DNA of 11,605 nucleotides, from positions 1-11,605 of the forward strand of contig JASIBM010000647.1 in the NCBI GenBank assembly GCA_030045175.1. Direction: 5' to 3'. Each line of letters starts with the position of its first letter. The stretch's first letter is position 1. The position numbers and the translations under genes are program-made. Positions 1 to 7,117 of this stretch are shown here, piece by piece. A model generated the notes under the pieces. That model was not told the DNA's origin. It did not search any database and worked only from the letters and a program-made list of their open reading frames with translations. This DNA comes from Streptosporangiaceae bacterium (GTDB taxonomy: Bacteria; Actinomycetota; Actinomycetes; Streptosporangiales; Streptosporangiaceae).

Positions 1-1
1 C

Positions 2-847
2 ATGCGGGTCATCGACGGGATGCACCGCCTGATGGCCGCCTCCTTGCAAGGACGGGAGACCATCAGCGTCCTTTTCTTCGACGGCAGCGAGGCGGACATC
101 TTCTTGCGCGGGGTCCAGGAGAACGTCGCCCACGGCCTGCCGCTATCCCAGGCCGACCGCCGCGCCGCGGCCGAGCGGATCATCGCCTCGCACCCGCAGA
201 TGTCCGACCGGGCGATCGGCCACTCGGTCGGCCTGGCGGCCAAGACCGTGGCGGCCATCAGGAGTTCAAGCGAAGAAATACCGCAGTCAAACGCGCGGGT
301 CGGCCGGGACGGCAAGGTCCGCCCGCTGGACAGCGGCTTAGGCCGGCGGCGGGCCGCGGAGCTGTTGACGCAGCAGCCGGACGCGTCGCTGCGCGACGTG
401 GCGCGCGCTGCGGGCATCTCCCCGGCGACGGTCCTGGACGTGCGCAAGCGCCTGGAACGCGGCGAGTCACCCGTGCCGCAACGGCCCGCAGCGAACGCCG
501 CGCGCAACGGTGCCAGCGCTAGCGGCGCCGAGGCTAACGCCGGCAGCGACGGCTCCATTCGCTTCGGCTCGCGGGCATTGCCGCCGCCAGACCCGGCGGC
601 CACGGTGGAAAAGCTCATGCGCGACCCGTCGCTGCGCAACACCGAGCACGGCAAGGGCATGCTGCGGCTGCTGCACGTCAACGCCGTCTGCGCCGAGCAG
701 CTGCCGGCCACGGCGGCGGCCGTGCCCCCGCACTGCGTCGGCCTGGTCGTGCAGCTCGCCCGCCAGTACGCCAAGATGTGGCAGGACTTCGCGCGGGAAC
801 TCGACGGGCGGGCGCGGATCATCGACCCTTCGACGGCCACCCGCTAA
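2..847 (+). CDS. StrR/Bbr-like pathway-specific transcriptional activator (5'-truncated by window edge)
   Basis: The frame is open from the window edge. The first ATG lies inside a conserved block (MRVIDGMHRL), so it is probably an internal Met and the true start lies to the left; 281 residues are visible. The text matches the StrR family used by streptomycin and glycopeptide clusters (StrR, Bbr): a ParB/KorB-like N-terminal part (RVIDGMHRL, FFDGSEADIF, VQENVAHGLPLSQADR), a helix-turn-helix around residues 65-90 (MSDRAIGHSVGLAAKTVAAI), the NARVGRDGKVRPL block, and a second helix-turn-helix-like stretch (SLRDVARAAGISPATVLDVR). A low-complexity Ala-rich linker and a C-terminal domain follow. 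Such proteins bind long inverted repeats and activate antibiotic genes. Two StrR-like operators occur further right in this window, supporting a role as activator of the Dpg/Hpg genes. Family assignment is from memory of motifs. Confidence 0.88.
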   Translation: MRVIDGMHRLMAASLQGRETISVLFFDGSEADIFLRGVQENVAHGLPLSQADRRAAAERIIASHPQMSDRAIGHSVGLAAKTVAAIRSSSEEIPQSNARVGRDGKVRPLDSGLGRRRAAELLTQQPDASLRDVARAAGISPATVLDVRKRLERGESPVPQRPAANAARNGASASGAEANAGSDGSIRFGSRALPPPDPAATVEKLMRDPSLRNTEHGKGMLRLLHVNAVCAEQLPATAAAVPPHCVGLVVQLARQYAKMWQDFARELDGRARIIDPSTATR

Positions 848-884
848 CCGCGCGGTGACAAACACTCCGGCCGGCTCTCGCGCG

Positions 885-914
885 TTGCTGAGCACTTAAG
901 ATTCGCTGTAGATT
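885..914 (+). promoter_or_regulatory. Possible promoter for the 113-aa gene
   Basis: TTGCTG (885-890) and TAGATT (909-914) are separated by 18 bases in a locally A/T-rich stretch between the regulator stop and the next gene. This would leave a leader of roughly 90 bases. It is a weak match and competes with reading the adjacent 917-933 hairpin as the terminator of the upstream gene. Confidence 0.25.
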
Positions 915-916
915 AT

Positions 917-933
917 GGCGTAATGACGCCTTT
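917..933 (+). terminator. Short hairpin plus T run after the StrR-like gene
   Basis: GGCGT-AATG-ACGCC forms a 5-bp stem with a 4-base loop followed by TTT, about 70 bases after the regulator stop codon. The stem is short, so it is only a candidate intrinsic terminator. Confidence 0.3.
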
Positions 934-1008
934 AGATCTATGACTACGGGGCTTTCCGGCCGTGCCTGGCTAGGTTCAGACGTCAACCATGGTCACAGGA
1001 GGTTACTC

Positions 1009-1350
1009 ATGAATGAATTGACCGAGCGATTGACCCTCGCGCAGCCGATCGTCATGGGCGGAGCAAATCCCACAGTGGAGGAACTCCGCAACCGGACCGG
1101 AGAGATGGGATACGTGCTGGTCAAATTCACTCAAACGCGAGGCGGCACCGAGCTGGGCTTTCCACTGGACCGCGCCACAACCGATCTCAGCAAGGCGAAC
1201 TTCGATGAGGGCACCGGCGCCGTGCACGTCGAGGGCAACCTGATCCTGAACGACGACCCTGTGCGCTGCATCGCCGACATCGACCTGGCGACGCTCAAGG
1301 GCACCGGTCGGCTGAAGCTCGAGGAAAATGCTGCGGCGGTTACTGAGTAA
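1009..1350 (+). CDS. Conserved-looking 113-aa protein of unrecognised family
   Basis: The start is the ATG at 1009, which has a perfect AGGAGG (997-1002) six bases upstream; an in-frame ATG at 940 lacks such a site. The product is 113 residues, soluble, with no signal peptide or membrane segment. It reads as an ordered mixed alpha/beta protein: an N-terminal helix (LTERLTLAQPIVMGGANPT), a VLVKFTQTRGGTELGFPLD strand region, then acidic strand-like segments (GAVHVEGNLILNDDPVRCIADIDL). I do not recognise a characterised family and assign no function. It follows the StrR-like gene on the same strand, 161 bases downstream, and converges with dpgC. The strong ribosome site and coding-like codon use make it a real gene. 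Confidence 0.8.
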   Translation: MNELTERLTLAQPIVMGGANPTVEELRNRTGEMGYVLVKFTQTRGGTELGFPLDRATTDLSKANFDEGTGAVHVEGNLILNDDPVRCIADIDLATLKGTGRLKLEENAAAVTE

Positions 1351-1357
1351 TGGCACC

Positions 1358-1389
1358 ACGAGGGCCGTGCCTGCCGGTACGGCCCTCGT
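1358..1389. terminator. Bidirectional terminator hairpin between convergent genes
   Basis: ACGAGGGCCGT (1358-1368) and ACGGCCCTCGT (1379-1389) form a perfect 11-bp stem with a 10-base loop, starting 8 bases after the stop of the 113-aa gene and about 100 bases past the end of dpgC. Its position between convergent genes suits termination from both sides. No long T run follows, as is common in high-G+C actinomycetes. Confidence 0.75.
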
Positions 1390-1464
1390 TCTGGCCGGAT
1401 GAATGGCGAATTGGTCCGGTCCGGCCGGGTCGATGGCACATTGACCAGGCGGGCGGCGGCGCGG
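1386..1464 (+). repeat. 79-bp direct repeat, copy 1
   Basis: This stretch matches 10804-10882 in the same orientation at about 73 of 79 positions, with no gaps. The best conserved core is GTCGATGGCACATTGACCAGG-like sequence near its middle. It begins within the right arm of the 1358-1389 hairpin and ends 21 bases before the stop of dpgC. It could be read as the start of a short ORF (MNGELVRSGRVDG...), but no ribosome site precedes it. Confidence 0.85.
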
Positions 1465-1485
1465 TCGCCGGACGGCTTGAGCCGG

Positions 1486-2814
1486 TCACTTTCCGCCTGA
1501 CCCGCCGAAGCGGCTGACCTTGCCGAGCACGTCGTCGCTGTAAAGCCGCAGCGCTTGCTCGACCGCGAACTCAGCCATGTACCGGCGGAACTCGTCGGGA
1601 GATTCCTCAGCGAGGTTCAGCATACGGCGGTTAGCGCTTACGGCTGGCCCCGCGAGGCGACCGACAGCCCTCTCGATCGCCTCGTCCATGCCAGAGGGCT
1701 GCACGACCTCATCCACCAGCAGCCTGGCGGCGGGTTCACTCGCCCAGATCCGGCGTCCCTCCAGGATCATCTGGCGGGATAGCCGCGGCCCCACGCTTCT
1801 GGCCAGCCTGAAGTTCGCGGCGCCTGGCACGATGCCTTCCTGGGCGGCCGGGAGGCTGAAATAGGCGTCAGCGGCGGCGAGCACGTGGTCGAACACGAGC
1901 AGCAACTGCATCCCGCCACCGATGGCGAAGCCATCCACGGCAGCGACCCACGGTTTCGCGATTGCGGGGGACTGCCAGCGCGGGCCCTCCTCGGCAAGGA
2001 CCCCCCGCACGAGCTTGTGAATGTAGCCCAGTTCACGGCGCAGCAGGAAATCCACCAGCGAGATACCGCCGGCGTGCAGCGCCTTGAGGTTAATTCCGGC
2101 GCAGAACACTCGCTTGCCGCGGTAGCGGGGATGGCTCATCTCTCCGCCGCGCACCAGGCCTACCCGCACGCCCGGATCGAGCAGGGCGAGGTCCACGGCG
2201 GTCTCCATGTCGTCGGCCTGCTGGTTGTCCTCCGCGTTCAGGCAATCATCGCGGCACATCGTCAGCCGGGCCGCGCCGTCGCTGCGCTGCATCCGCACGG
2301 ATCCGAGGTCGGCCACGCCAGTCCGGCTGAACTCCGGCAGCAGCCGGAGCGCTCGGGCGGTCGGCCGTAGCATGGCGCTGAGCAGGTGCGAACCGGCCAG
2401 CGGCGAGCGCAGCACGCCACGCAGGAAGATGCCCTGATCGATCTCACGGCCCTCCTTGCCTGCCTGCGGTCGCGCTCGCTCGGCCGCCATCTGTTCCGCC
2501 GTGGGCACCAGCCCGGGAAACGCGATCGCTGCGGTCTCGACAAGCTCGCCAAGCCGCAGATAACACGTGCGGCGGTCGGTGAGCTCGTGGTAGACCGCCT
2601 CGGCATGGGTGTCCATGAAAACACCGCGAGCCGCGCGCGCGGCATCGTGCGCCGCCGCGGCGGTCGCGCGCTGCCGCGCCGACCGCTGCCCAGGCTCCGG
2701 CAGCGACGCGATCAGCTCGTCCGTGCGCTTCGCGGCCTCGGACAGGGCGTGCCGTGCGCGGGCAAGCTCGCCGCGCACGGCCCCGGCGTCGTCGTGAGGC
2801 TGCCGCAAGGCCAT
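1486..2814 (-). CDS. dpgC: DpgC, 3,5-dihydroxyphenylacetyl-CoA 1,2-dioxygenase
   Basis: DpgC converts 3,5-dihydroxyphenylacetyl-CoA plus O2 to 3,5-dihydroxyphenylglyoxylate and free CoA, with no metal or cofactor. The 442-residue product has the DpgC layout: a helical N-terminal region (about 1-170) and a crotonase-fold domain. Oxyanion-hole motifs are FCAGINL (about 237-243) and FAIGGGMQLLL (about 296-306), followed by LPAAQEGIVPGAANFRLAR. LHAGGISLVDFLLRRELGYI is a DpgC hallmark. The reported substrate-contacting Glu, Arg and Gln probably correspond to E195, R259 or R260, and Q303; no alignment was run. The ATG at 2814 overlaps the dpgB stop (ATGA) and follows a GGGGCGG site; upstream in-frame starts would run into dpgB. 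It is the last gene of the minus-strand operon. Confidence 0.95.
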   Translation of the reverse strand: MALRQPHDDAGAVRGELARARHALSEAAKRTDELIASLPEPGQRSARQRATAAAAHDAARAARGVFMDTHAEAVYHELTDRRTCYLRLGELVETAAIAFPGLVPTAEQMAAERARPQAGKEGREIDQGIFLRGVLRSPLAGSHLLSAMLRPTARALRLLPEFSRTGVADLGSVRMQRSDGAARLTMCRDDCLNAEDNQQADDMETAVDLALLDPGVRVGLVRGGEMSHPRYRGKRVFCAGINLKALHAGGISLVDFLLRRELGYIHKLVRGVLAEEGPRWQSPAIAKPWVAAVDGFAIGGGMQLLLVFDHVLAAADAYFSLPAAQEGIVPGAANFRLARSVGPRLSRQMILEGRRIWASEPAARLLVDEVVQPSGMDEAIERAVGRLAGPAVSANRRMLNLAEESPDEFRRYMAEFAVEQALRLYSDDVLGKVSRFGGSGGK

Positions 2815-3479
2815 CACGCCGCCCCTGTGCCCGCCAATCGCAGCGCCCGGTCGCACGCCGCGAGATGAACGCCAAGCGCGTCCTCGAAGATGGTGGTCAT
2901 CGCCTCAAGCATGAGCTGCCGTCTGATGGCTAGCTCGGCGCCAGGAACGGCGCCAGCCACCTCCAGCGCCTTCTCAAGCGCGAGCGTCGCGTTGGCTGCC
3001 ACGTCGTCGATGACCCCCATCGCCTGGGCCGCGGCGGCCTCGATGGGCGTGCCGAACAGTACTGCCCTGCGAGCAAGCGCGGCCCCCGCCGCCTGCCGGG
3101 CGAGCCGGTACAGCGCCATGCCTGGCCAGGTCGCCCCGGCCACGACGGGCATCACCAGCCGCGCTCCTGCGGGCATGATGCGGTAGTCCGTAGCCAGCAG
3201 CGCGTCCAGGGCTGGCCCGCCGCAGTCGTCGTCCGCGACCGCGATGGTGACGGCGGTAAGGCGTTCCAGCCGCCGCAGCCCTCGTTCCCATTTGCTCACC
3301 AGGGCTACCGGCAGGTCGCTTGGCCAACCCGGCACGGGGACGCCCGACACCCGGAGGATCACGAACCTGTTCGCGTCACCGTCTTCGGCCCTGTCGCACA
3401 GCGCGCCGAGCTCGGCCACCAAGTCCGCCGTCAGCGCACGGCTACCGTCGATCCGGAGCATCAGGTCGCCGGTCACCAT
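2814..3479 (-). CDS. dpgB: DpgB, enoyl-CoA hydratase-like partner of DpgA
   Basis: A 221-residue crotonase-superfamily protein encoded between dpgA and dpgC. The core is VTIAVADDDCGGPALDALLATDYRI (about 77-101), followed by WPGMALYRLARQAG-like and GTPIEAAAAQAMGVIDDV segments. It looks like a divergent hydratase with degenerate oxyanion motifs. In the known pathway DpgB stimulates DpgA and helps dehydrate and aromatise the tetraketide to 3,5-dihydroxyphenylacetyl-CoA. The start codon at 3479 lies in the dpgA stop (a 7-base ATGGTGA overlap), and its own stop overlaps dpgC (ATGA), so the three genes are translationally coupled. No dpgD is visible, so DpgB may be the only dedicated crotonase assisting DpgA here. 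Confidence 0.92.
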   Translation of the reverse strand: MVTGDLMLRIDGSRALTADLVAELGALCDRAEDGDANRFVILRVSGVPVPGWPSDLPVALVSKWERGLRRLERLTAVTIAVADDDCGGPALDALLATDYRIMPAGARLVMPVVAGATWPGMALYRLARQAAGAALARRAVLFGTPIEAAAAQAMGVIDDVAANATLALEKALEVAGAVPGAELAIRRQLMLEAMTTIFEDALGVHLAACDRALRLAGTGAA

Positions 3480-4606
3480 TGGATCAACGCCGTCTCGATC
3501 GTCGACCCGGGCCCCATGGTCATCAGGACGCCGTAGTCACCCGGCTTGGTCACACCCTCACGCAGCAGCCGCTCATAAGAGAACAAGAACGAACCGCTCG
3601 ACAAGTTACCGTAATCGCGCAGCACACCGATGGTATGGCGCACGTCGTGCCGGGTAAGGCCGAGATTGATCCTGATCGCGTCGATCACCTTCTTGCCGCC
3701 GGAGTGCACGAGCCAGTGGCTGATGTCGCTGCGGCGCAGGCCGGTTCCGGCCAGCAGCCGGCCGACAACCAGCTCCGCGTGGGCGCCGACCACATAGGGG
3801 ATATCCGGATCGAGATAGAAGCTGAACTTGCCCTGCGAGCTATCCCAGTCGTACCGCATGGCACCGAGCGCATCGGTGATGATGTGGCTGGCGAACGACA
3901 GGATCCGCGGCCCCTCCGTGGCGGGAAGGAACTCACCGTCCTCGTCGCCGGCGACCAGCGCGATGGCCGCGGCGCCGTCACCGAAGAGGCTGTTCACCAC
4001 CGCGGTCCGCATCGTCGAGTCGAACGCGTAGGCGGCCGAGCATGCCTCCGTGCATAGCAGGACAGCGAGCTGGCCCGGATGAGCCGCAGACCATGCGGCC
4101 GTCACGCCGAGCGCGTTCAGCCCGGCGTTACAGCCCATGCCCACGACGTCAACCCTGCCGCACTGCGGCGCGATTCCCATCGCACGAATCAGCAGGGCGC
4201 TCAGGCCAGGGGTAAGAAAGCCGGTCGAGGTCACACAGCACAGGAGGCCGATGTCGTCGATGCCGGCTCCGGCGTTCTGCACGCACGCGTCTATGGCTCG
4301 CATCCCCATGTCGACCGCGAGAGCCTTGTGCTTGTCAAGCAGATCCCCCTCGGCCTCGATAGCCCTGGTGCCGTCGTCCGCCGGAGGCGGGAGCGAGAGG
4401 TAGCGCCGGTCGATGGCGCTGTTGAGGAATACTGAACGGATCTTCGGATCTGTGATGCAGAGAATTTCGAGAAGTTCCCTTTGTGAATAGGACTCGCCGG
4501 CTACGGCCGTACCGACAGCCGCGATCCTAGCGGCACTCACGGCGCTCCGGAGCGGTGCCCCAGCACCTCGAACATCAGGCCGGTTGATAGTCGCGCTGAT
4601 AGTCAT
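3473..4606 (-). CDS. dpgA: DpgA, type III polyketide synthase (3,5-dihydroxyphenylacetyl-CoA synthase)
   Basis: A chalcone-synthase-fold type III PKS that condenses four malonyl-CoA units toward 3,5-dihydroxyphenylacetyl-CoA. With the ATG at 4606 it has 377 residues, usual for the family. The catalytic triad is visible: C159 in VGMGCNAGLNAL, H301 in WLVHSGGKKVI and N334 in RDYGNLSSGSF. The C-terminal LMTMGPGSTIETALIQW block fits the MGPG signature. An in-frame GTG at 4624 would add six residues (MGVDVP). The ATG is preferred because a G-rich GGTGG stretch lies upstream at a usable distance, but the choice is not firm. The gap to hpgT is 132 bases and holds a strong hairpin, so dpgA probably heads its own transcription segment. 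Confidence 0.95.
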   Translation of the reverse strand: MTISATINRPDVRGAGAPLRSAVSAARIAAVGTAVAGESYSQRELLEILCITDPKIRSVFLNSAIDRRYLSLPPPADDGTRAIEAEGDLLDKHKALAVDMGMRAIDACVQNAGAGIDDIGLLCCVTSTGFLTPGLSALLIRAMGIAPQCGRVDVVGMGCNAGLNALGVTAAWSAAHPGQLAVLLCTEACSAAYAFDSTMRTAVVNSLFGDGAAAIALVAGDEDGEFLPATEGPRILSFASHIITDALGAMRYDWDSSQGKFSFYLDPDIPYVVGAHAELVVGRLLAGTGLRRSDISHWLVHSGGKKVIDAIRINLGLTRHDVRHTIGVLRDYGNLSSGSFLFSYERLLREGVTKPGDYGVLMTMGPGSTIETALIQW

Positions 4607-4690
4607 CGGTACGTCCACCCCCACCTGCGCGGCTTACTGCGGACACACGGCGTCGCTGTAATCACTTTGAGCCACCTTCCTCAAGAGGCA

Positions 4691-4713
4691 CCCGCCAGGC
4701 TTTTCCTGGCGGG
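4691..4713 (-). terminator. Perfect hairpin between hpgT and dpgA
   Basis: CCCGCCAGG (4691-4699), a CTTTT loop on the + strand, and CCTGGCGGG (4705-4713) form an uninterrupted 9-bp G/C-rich stem 26 bases after the hpgT stop. No T run follows on the minus strand. It may terminate or attenuate the mbtH-hmaS-hpgT transcript before dpgA, or stabilise its 3' end. Confidence 0.65.
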
Positions 4714-4738
4714 CCGGAATATGGAAAAACGCTTTCAG

Positions 4739-6067
4739 CTAGCCCGGGCTCTTCGCCTCGGCGTCGATAAAATGGGCAAGTCGTGTAATCCCGTCAACGA
4801 TCTCTTCCTGCGTCAGGTAACTGACGGACAACCGGATGCTGTGGTCTCCGCCGCCATGGGGGTAGAAGTATGACATCGGCGTCCAGATGACTCCGAAGTT
4901 CTCCGCGGAGCGCTCCAGCGCGGCGTTGCCGGCCGTAAACGGCACGCGCATCGTGAGGAAGAAGCCGCCGTCGGGCTCATTCCAGCGGACGCCCACGGCA
5001 GCGCGCCGCTCAGCGGGGAAGCACCGGTCGAGCTGTCGCAGGGTAGCCCGCATGGCGTTCGCGTAGTAGTCCGCTGCCTGCGTGTTGAGCTCCGAGACCC
5101 GCCCTCCGCAGGCAATGAGCATGCCCGCGATGACCGCCTGACTCAACGGCGAGGTGTTCACGGTCACCATGCTCTTGATCTTGGCCAGCTCGTCGGCCAG
5201 CGTGCTGGTCCGGCCCGTGTCGTCGGTGACGAGCTGGTCGGCAACCGCAAACCCCACCCTGGCCCCTGGAAAGGCGGTCTTCGAGAACGAACCCAGGTGG
5301 ACGACCCGGCGCTGGCGATCAAGGGACTTCAAGGTCGGCAGGTGCGGGGCGGGACTGACCAGCCGGTAAGGGCTGTCTTCCACTATCAAGATGTCATGCC
5401 GTGCGGCCAGCTCGAGCAGATCGTGCCTGGTTTTGACCGGGATCGTGGTGCCAGCCGGGTTGGAATGGTCTGGCACCACGTAGAACGCGCGCGGCCGGCG
5501 GCCGCGTGCGAGCTCGGTCCGGATCGCAAGCTCCAGGTCCGCGCAGCGGAACCCGTCCTCCCGCTCCTCGACCCCGGTCACCCCGATATCCAGCAGCCTG
5601 GCCGCGCCGGTAATCCCCACATAGCAGGGGCTGGAGACCAGGAACACGTCATCGGGCCCGCGGACGAGCGCCCGCAGCACCAGGAGCATTGCCTCCTGGC
5701 AGCCCACGGTGACCACGATTGACTCGGCAGGGACGTCGATGTTCTCGTCCTCGCGAAGCGAGGAGGCGATCAGCTCGCGGATCCGCCCCGCGGTGGGTCC
5801 GTACTGGAACATCGTGGCGCGGATCTGCTCGTGCGAGGTGCCGTGCGCCGCCAGGTGGTCGAGGTAGCGGCGTAGGTGGGCGAATATCTCCTCGGTGTCG
5901 AAGAAGCCATCGTACGGACGGCCCGGGGCGAACGAGATCGCCTTGGGATAACGGAAGGTGATCTCGTTGAGAAAGTTCATCGTGTCCAGAACGGGGTCAG
6001 ACAGGCTGCCGTGCAGATCTCCCTTTCGCAGGGAAGCAGCCGTGGACGCGGCGATCGGCTCGCTCAT
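4739..6067 (-). CDS. hpgT: HpgT, PLP-dependent arylglycine aminotransferase
   Basis: A 442-residue fold-type I aminotransferase of the MocR/LysN-like class I group. The PLP lysine is K263 in GSFSKTAFPGARVGF. N203 (DHSNPAG), D231 with Y234 (EDSPYR) and R412 (SIRLSVSYL) are the expected cofactor and carboxylate ligands. In Dpg/Hpg pathways HpgT transaminates both 4-hydroxyphenylglyoxylate and 3,5-dihydroxyphenylglyoxylate, with tyrosine as the usual donor. Its ATG at 6067 overlaps the hmaS stop (ATGA). Its place between hmaS and dpgA fits a shared step for both arylglycines. Other aminotransferase substrates cannot be ruled out from motifs alone, but the context is strong. Confidence 0.93.
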   Translation of the reverse strand: MSEPIAASTAASLRKGDLHGSLSDPVLDTMNFLNEITFRYPKAISFAPGRPYDGFFDTEEIFAHLRRYLDHLAAHGTSHEQIRATMFQYGPTAGRIRELIASSLREDENIDVPAESIVVTVGCQEAMLLVLRALVRGPDDVFLVSSPCYVGITGAARLLDIGVTGVEEREDGFRCADLELAIRTELARGRRPRAFYVVPDHSNPAGTTIPVKTRHDLLELAARHDILIVEDSPYRLVSPAPHLPTLKSLDRQRRVVHLGSFSKTAFPGARVGFAVADQLVTDDTGRTSTLADELAKIKSMVTVNTSPLSQAVIAGMLIACGGRVSELNTQAADYYANAMRATLRQLDRCFPAERRAAVGVRWNEPDGGFFLTMRVPFTAGNAALERSAENFGVIWTPMSYFYPHGGGDHSIRLSVSYLTQEEIVDGITRLAHFIDAEAKSPG

Positions 6068-7080
6068 CCGGCGGCACCCGAGTCGTCACGCTCCACCGCC
6101 TCATACAGTGCCCTGATGTTCGAAATGCCGAACCCGCGGGCACCCCGGCGCTGCACGAGCTCGTAGAACAGCGTGTTCCGCTGATACGGCGAACGCGTAA
6201 ACAGCTGGAGCAGGTAACCCCATTCATCGCGATCGGCAAGCACGTTCGTAGCGCGCAGGTCTGCTATCTCCACTTTAATGCCAGGAAGCCGATTGGCGAG
6301 CATGTCGTAATAGGCGCCCGGGCTGCGCAGGAATTCTATGCCCAGGCCACGAAACTCATGAACTGCGGAGACAATATCATCGACGAGGAACGCAAGGTGC
6401 TGCACGCCCGGTCCGCTATACCGCGAGATAAATCCGTCCACCTGCCCTGGCTTCTTGCTGTGGTCTTGCTCGAGGATGGTAAAGGTAATGCCCCCGGATG
6501 GGCTGCGGACGACGATCGAGTCAATCGCCTGCTCGCCGATCTCGATGTACTCACCCGAATAGCGGGCGAGCCCGAAGGCTTCGGTGCAGAAGTCCGCGTA
6601 GTCCGCCAGCGTCCCGCCCTCAACGAGGATCGCGACGTGATCGAGCAGCCAGATTCGTCCGGGCCTCGCCGACGCTTCGGAGGCTGGCGTCCAGGGCCGG
6701 TCACTGGGCAGGCTGGTGCCAGCCGAGCGTGCGACGAGCGTGTGGCGTGTGTCACCGAATCCGGAGACGACCAGCTGGCCGGGTGCCGAGCTGATCAGCG
6801 AGGCGCCAGCCGCCACGGCCCGTTCGCAGGTCCGCACGGGATCGTCACATCCGAAAGCGATGTCCGCGATCCCGTCTCCGTGCGCCTCGATGAACTCCTC
6901 GGTCCCCAGGCCTGCCGTCACGATCAGCTGCACTGTCCCATGACGCAGCAACAACGAGCGCGTGCCTACGTCCACGGACTCCGCCATCTTGGTGAACCCG
7001 AAGGACGATACAAAATAGTCGACGGCTGACGTCATGTCGCTGGTGTACAGCTCGACATACTCGATGTCCTGCGCAGCCAT
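6064..7080 (-). CDS. hmaS: HmaS, 4-hydroxymandelate synthase
   Basis: A 338-residue vicinal-oxygen-chelate, Fe(II) alpha-keto-acid-dependent oxygenase of the HPPD/HMS family that turns 4-hydroxyphenylpyruvate into 4-hydroxymandelate. The 2-His-1-Glu iron site is visible: H148 (LLDHVAILV), H228 (GVQHLAFLV) and E307 (TLFYELVQRRGARGFG). HMS rather than HPPD is favoured by the neighbouring dpg/hpgT genes, the shorter length, the LRSPGAYYD segment and SPSGGITFTILEQD, which lacks the Pro-Asn pattern usual in HPPD. The ATG at 7080 has GGAGGG six bases upstream; an upstream TTG in frame (7098) would overlap that site. The gene follows mbtH by 37 bases and overlaps hpgT by 4 bases. The usual next enzyme, hydroxymandelate oxidase, is absent here. 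Confidence 0.93.
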   Translation of the reverse strand: MAAQDIEYVELYTSDMTSAVDYFVSSFGFTKMAESVDVGTRSLLLRHGTVQLIVTAGLGTEEFIEAHGDGIADIAFGCDDPVRTCERAVAAGASLISSAPGQLVVSGFGDTRHTLVARSAGTSLPSDRPWTPASEASARPGRIWLLDHVAILVEGGTLADYADFCTEAFGLARYSGEYIEIGEQAIDSIVVRSPSGGITFTILEQDHSKKPGQVDGFISRYSGPGVQHLAFLVDDIVSAVHEFRGLGIEFLRSPGAYYDMLANRLPGIKVEIADLRATNVLADRDEWGYLLQLFTRSPYQRNTLFYELVQRRGARGFGISNIRALYEAVERDDSGAAG

Positions 7081-7117
7081 CGAAGACCCTCCACTCAATC
7101 ATGCGGCTCCGGGTCAG

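Noticed and set aside
1386..1464. The direct repeat as a MITE or insertion sequence end
   Set aside because: I could not find terminal inverted repeats or target duplications at either copy, and no transposase is encoded.
3320..4057. 245-codon + strand frame opposite dpgA and dpgB
   Set aside because: It is fully covered by DpgA and DpgB with intact catalytic motifs; it has no ribosome site and no recognisable domain.
4607..4690. A StrR- or Bbr-type operator in front of dpgA
   Set aside because: The spacer contains no GTTCRAC or GTYGAAC arm and no paired GTCCA/TGGAC arms, so I could not support one.
6358..7029. 223-codon + strand frame opposite hmaS
   Set aside because: HmaS has its complete iron ligands on the other strand; the frame has no ribosome site and shadow-like composition.
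6064..7080. hmaS read as a tyrosine-catabolism 4-hydroxyphenylpyruvate dioxygenase
   Set aside because: The iron ligands are shared by both families, but operon overlap with hpgT and dpg genes, the shorter length and the active-site segment favour hydroxymandelate synthase. Phylogeny would settle it.
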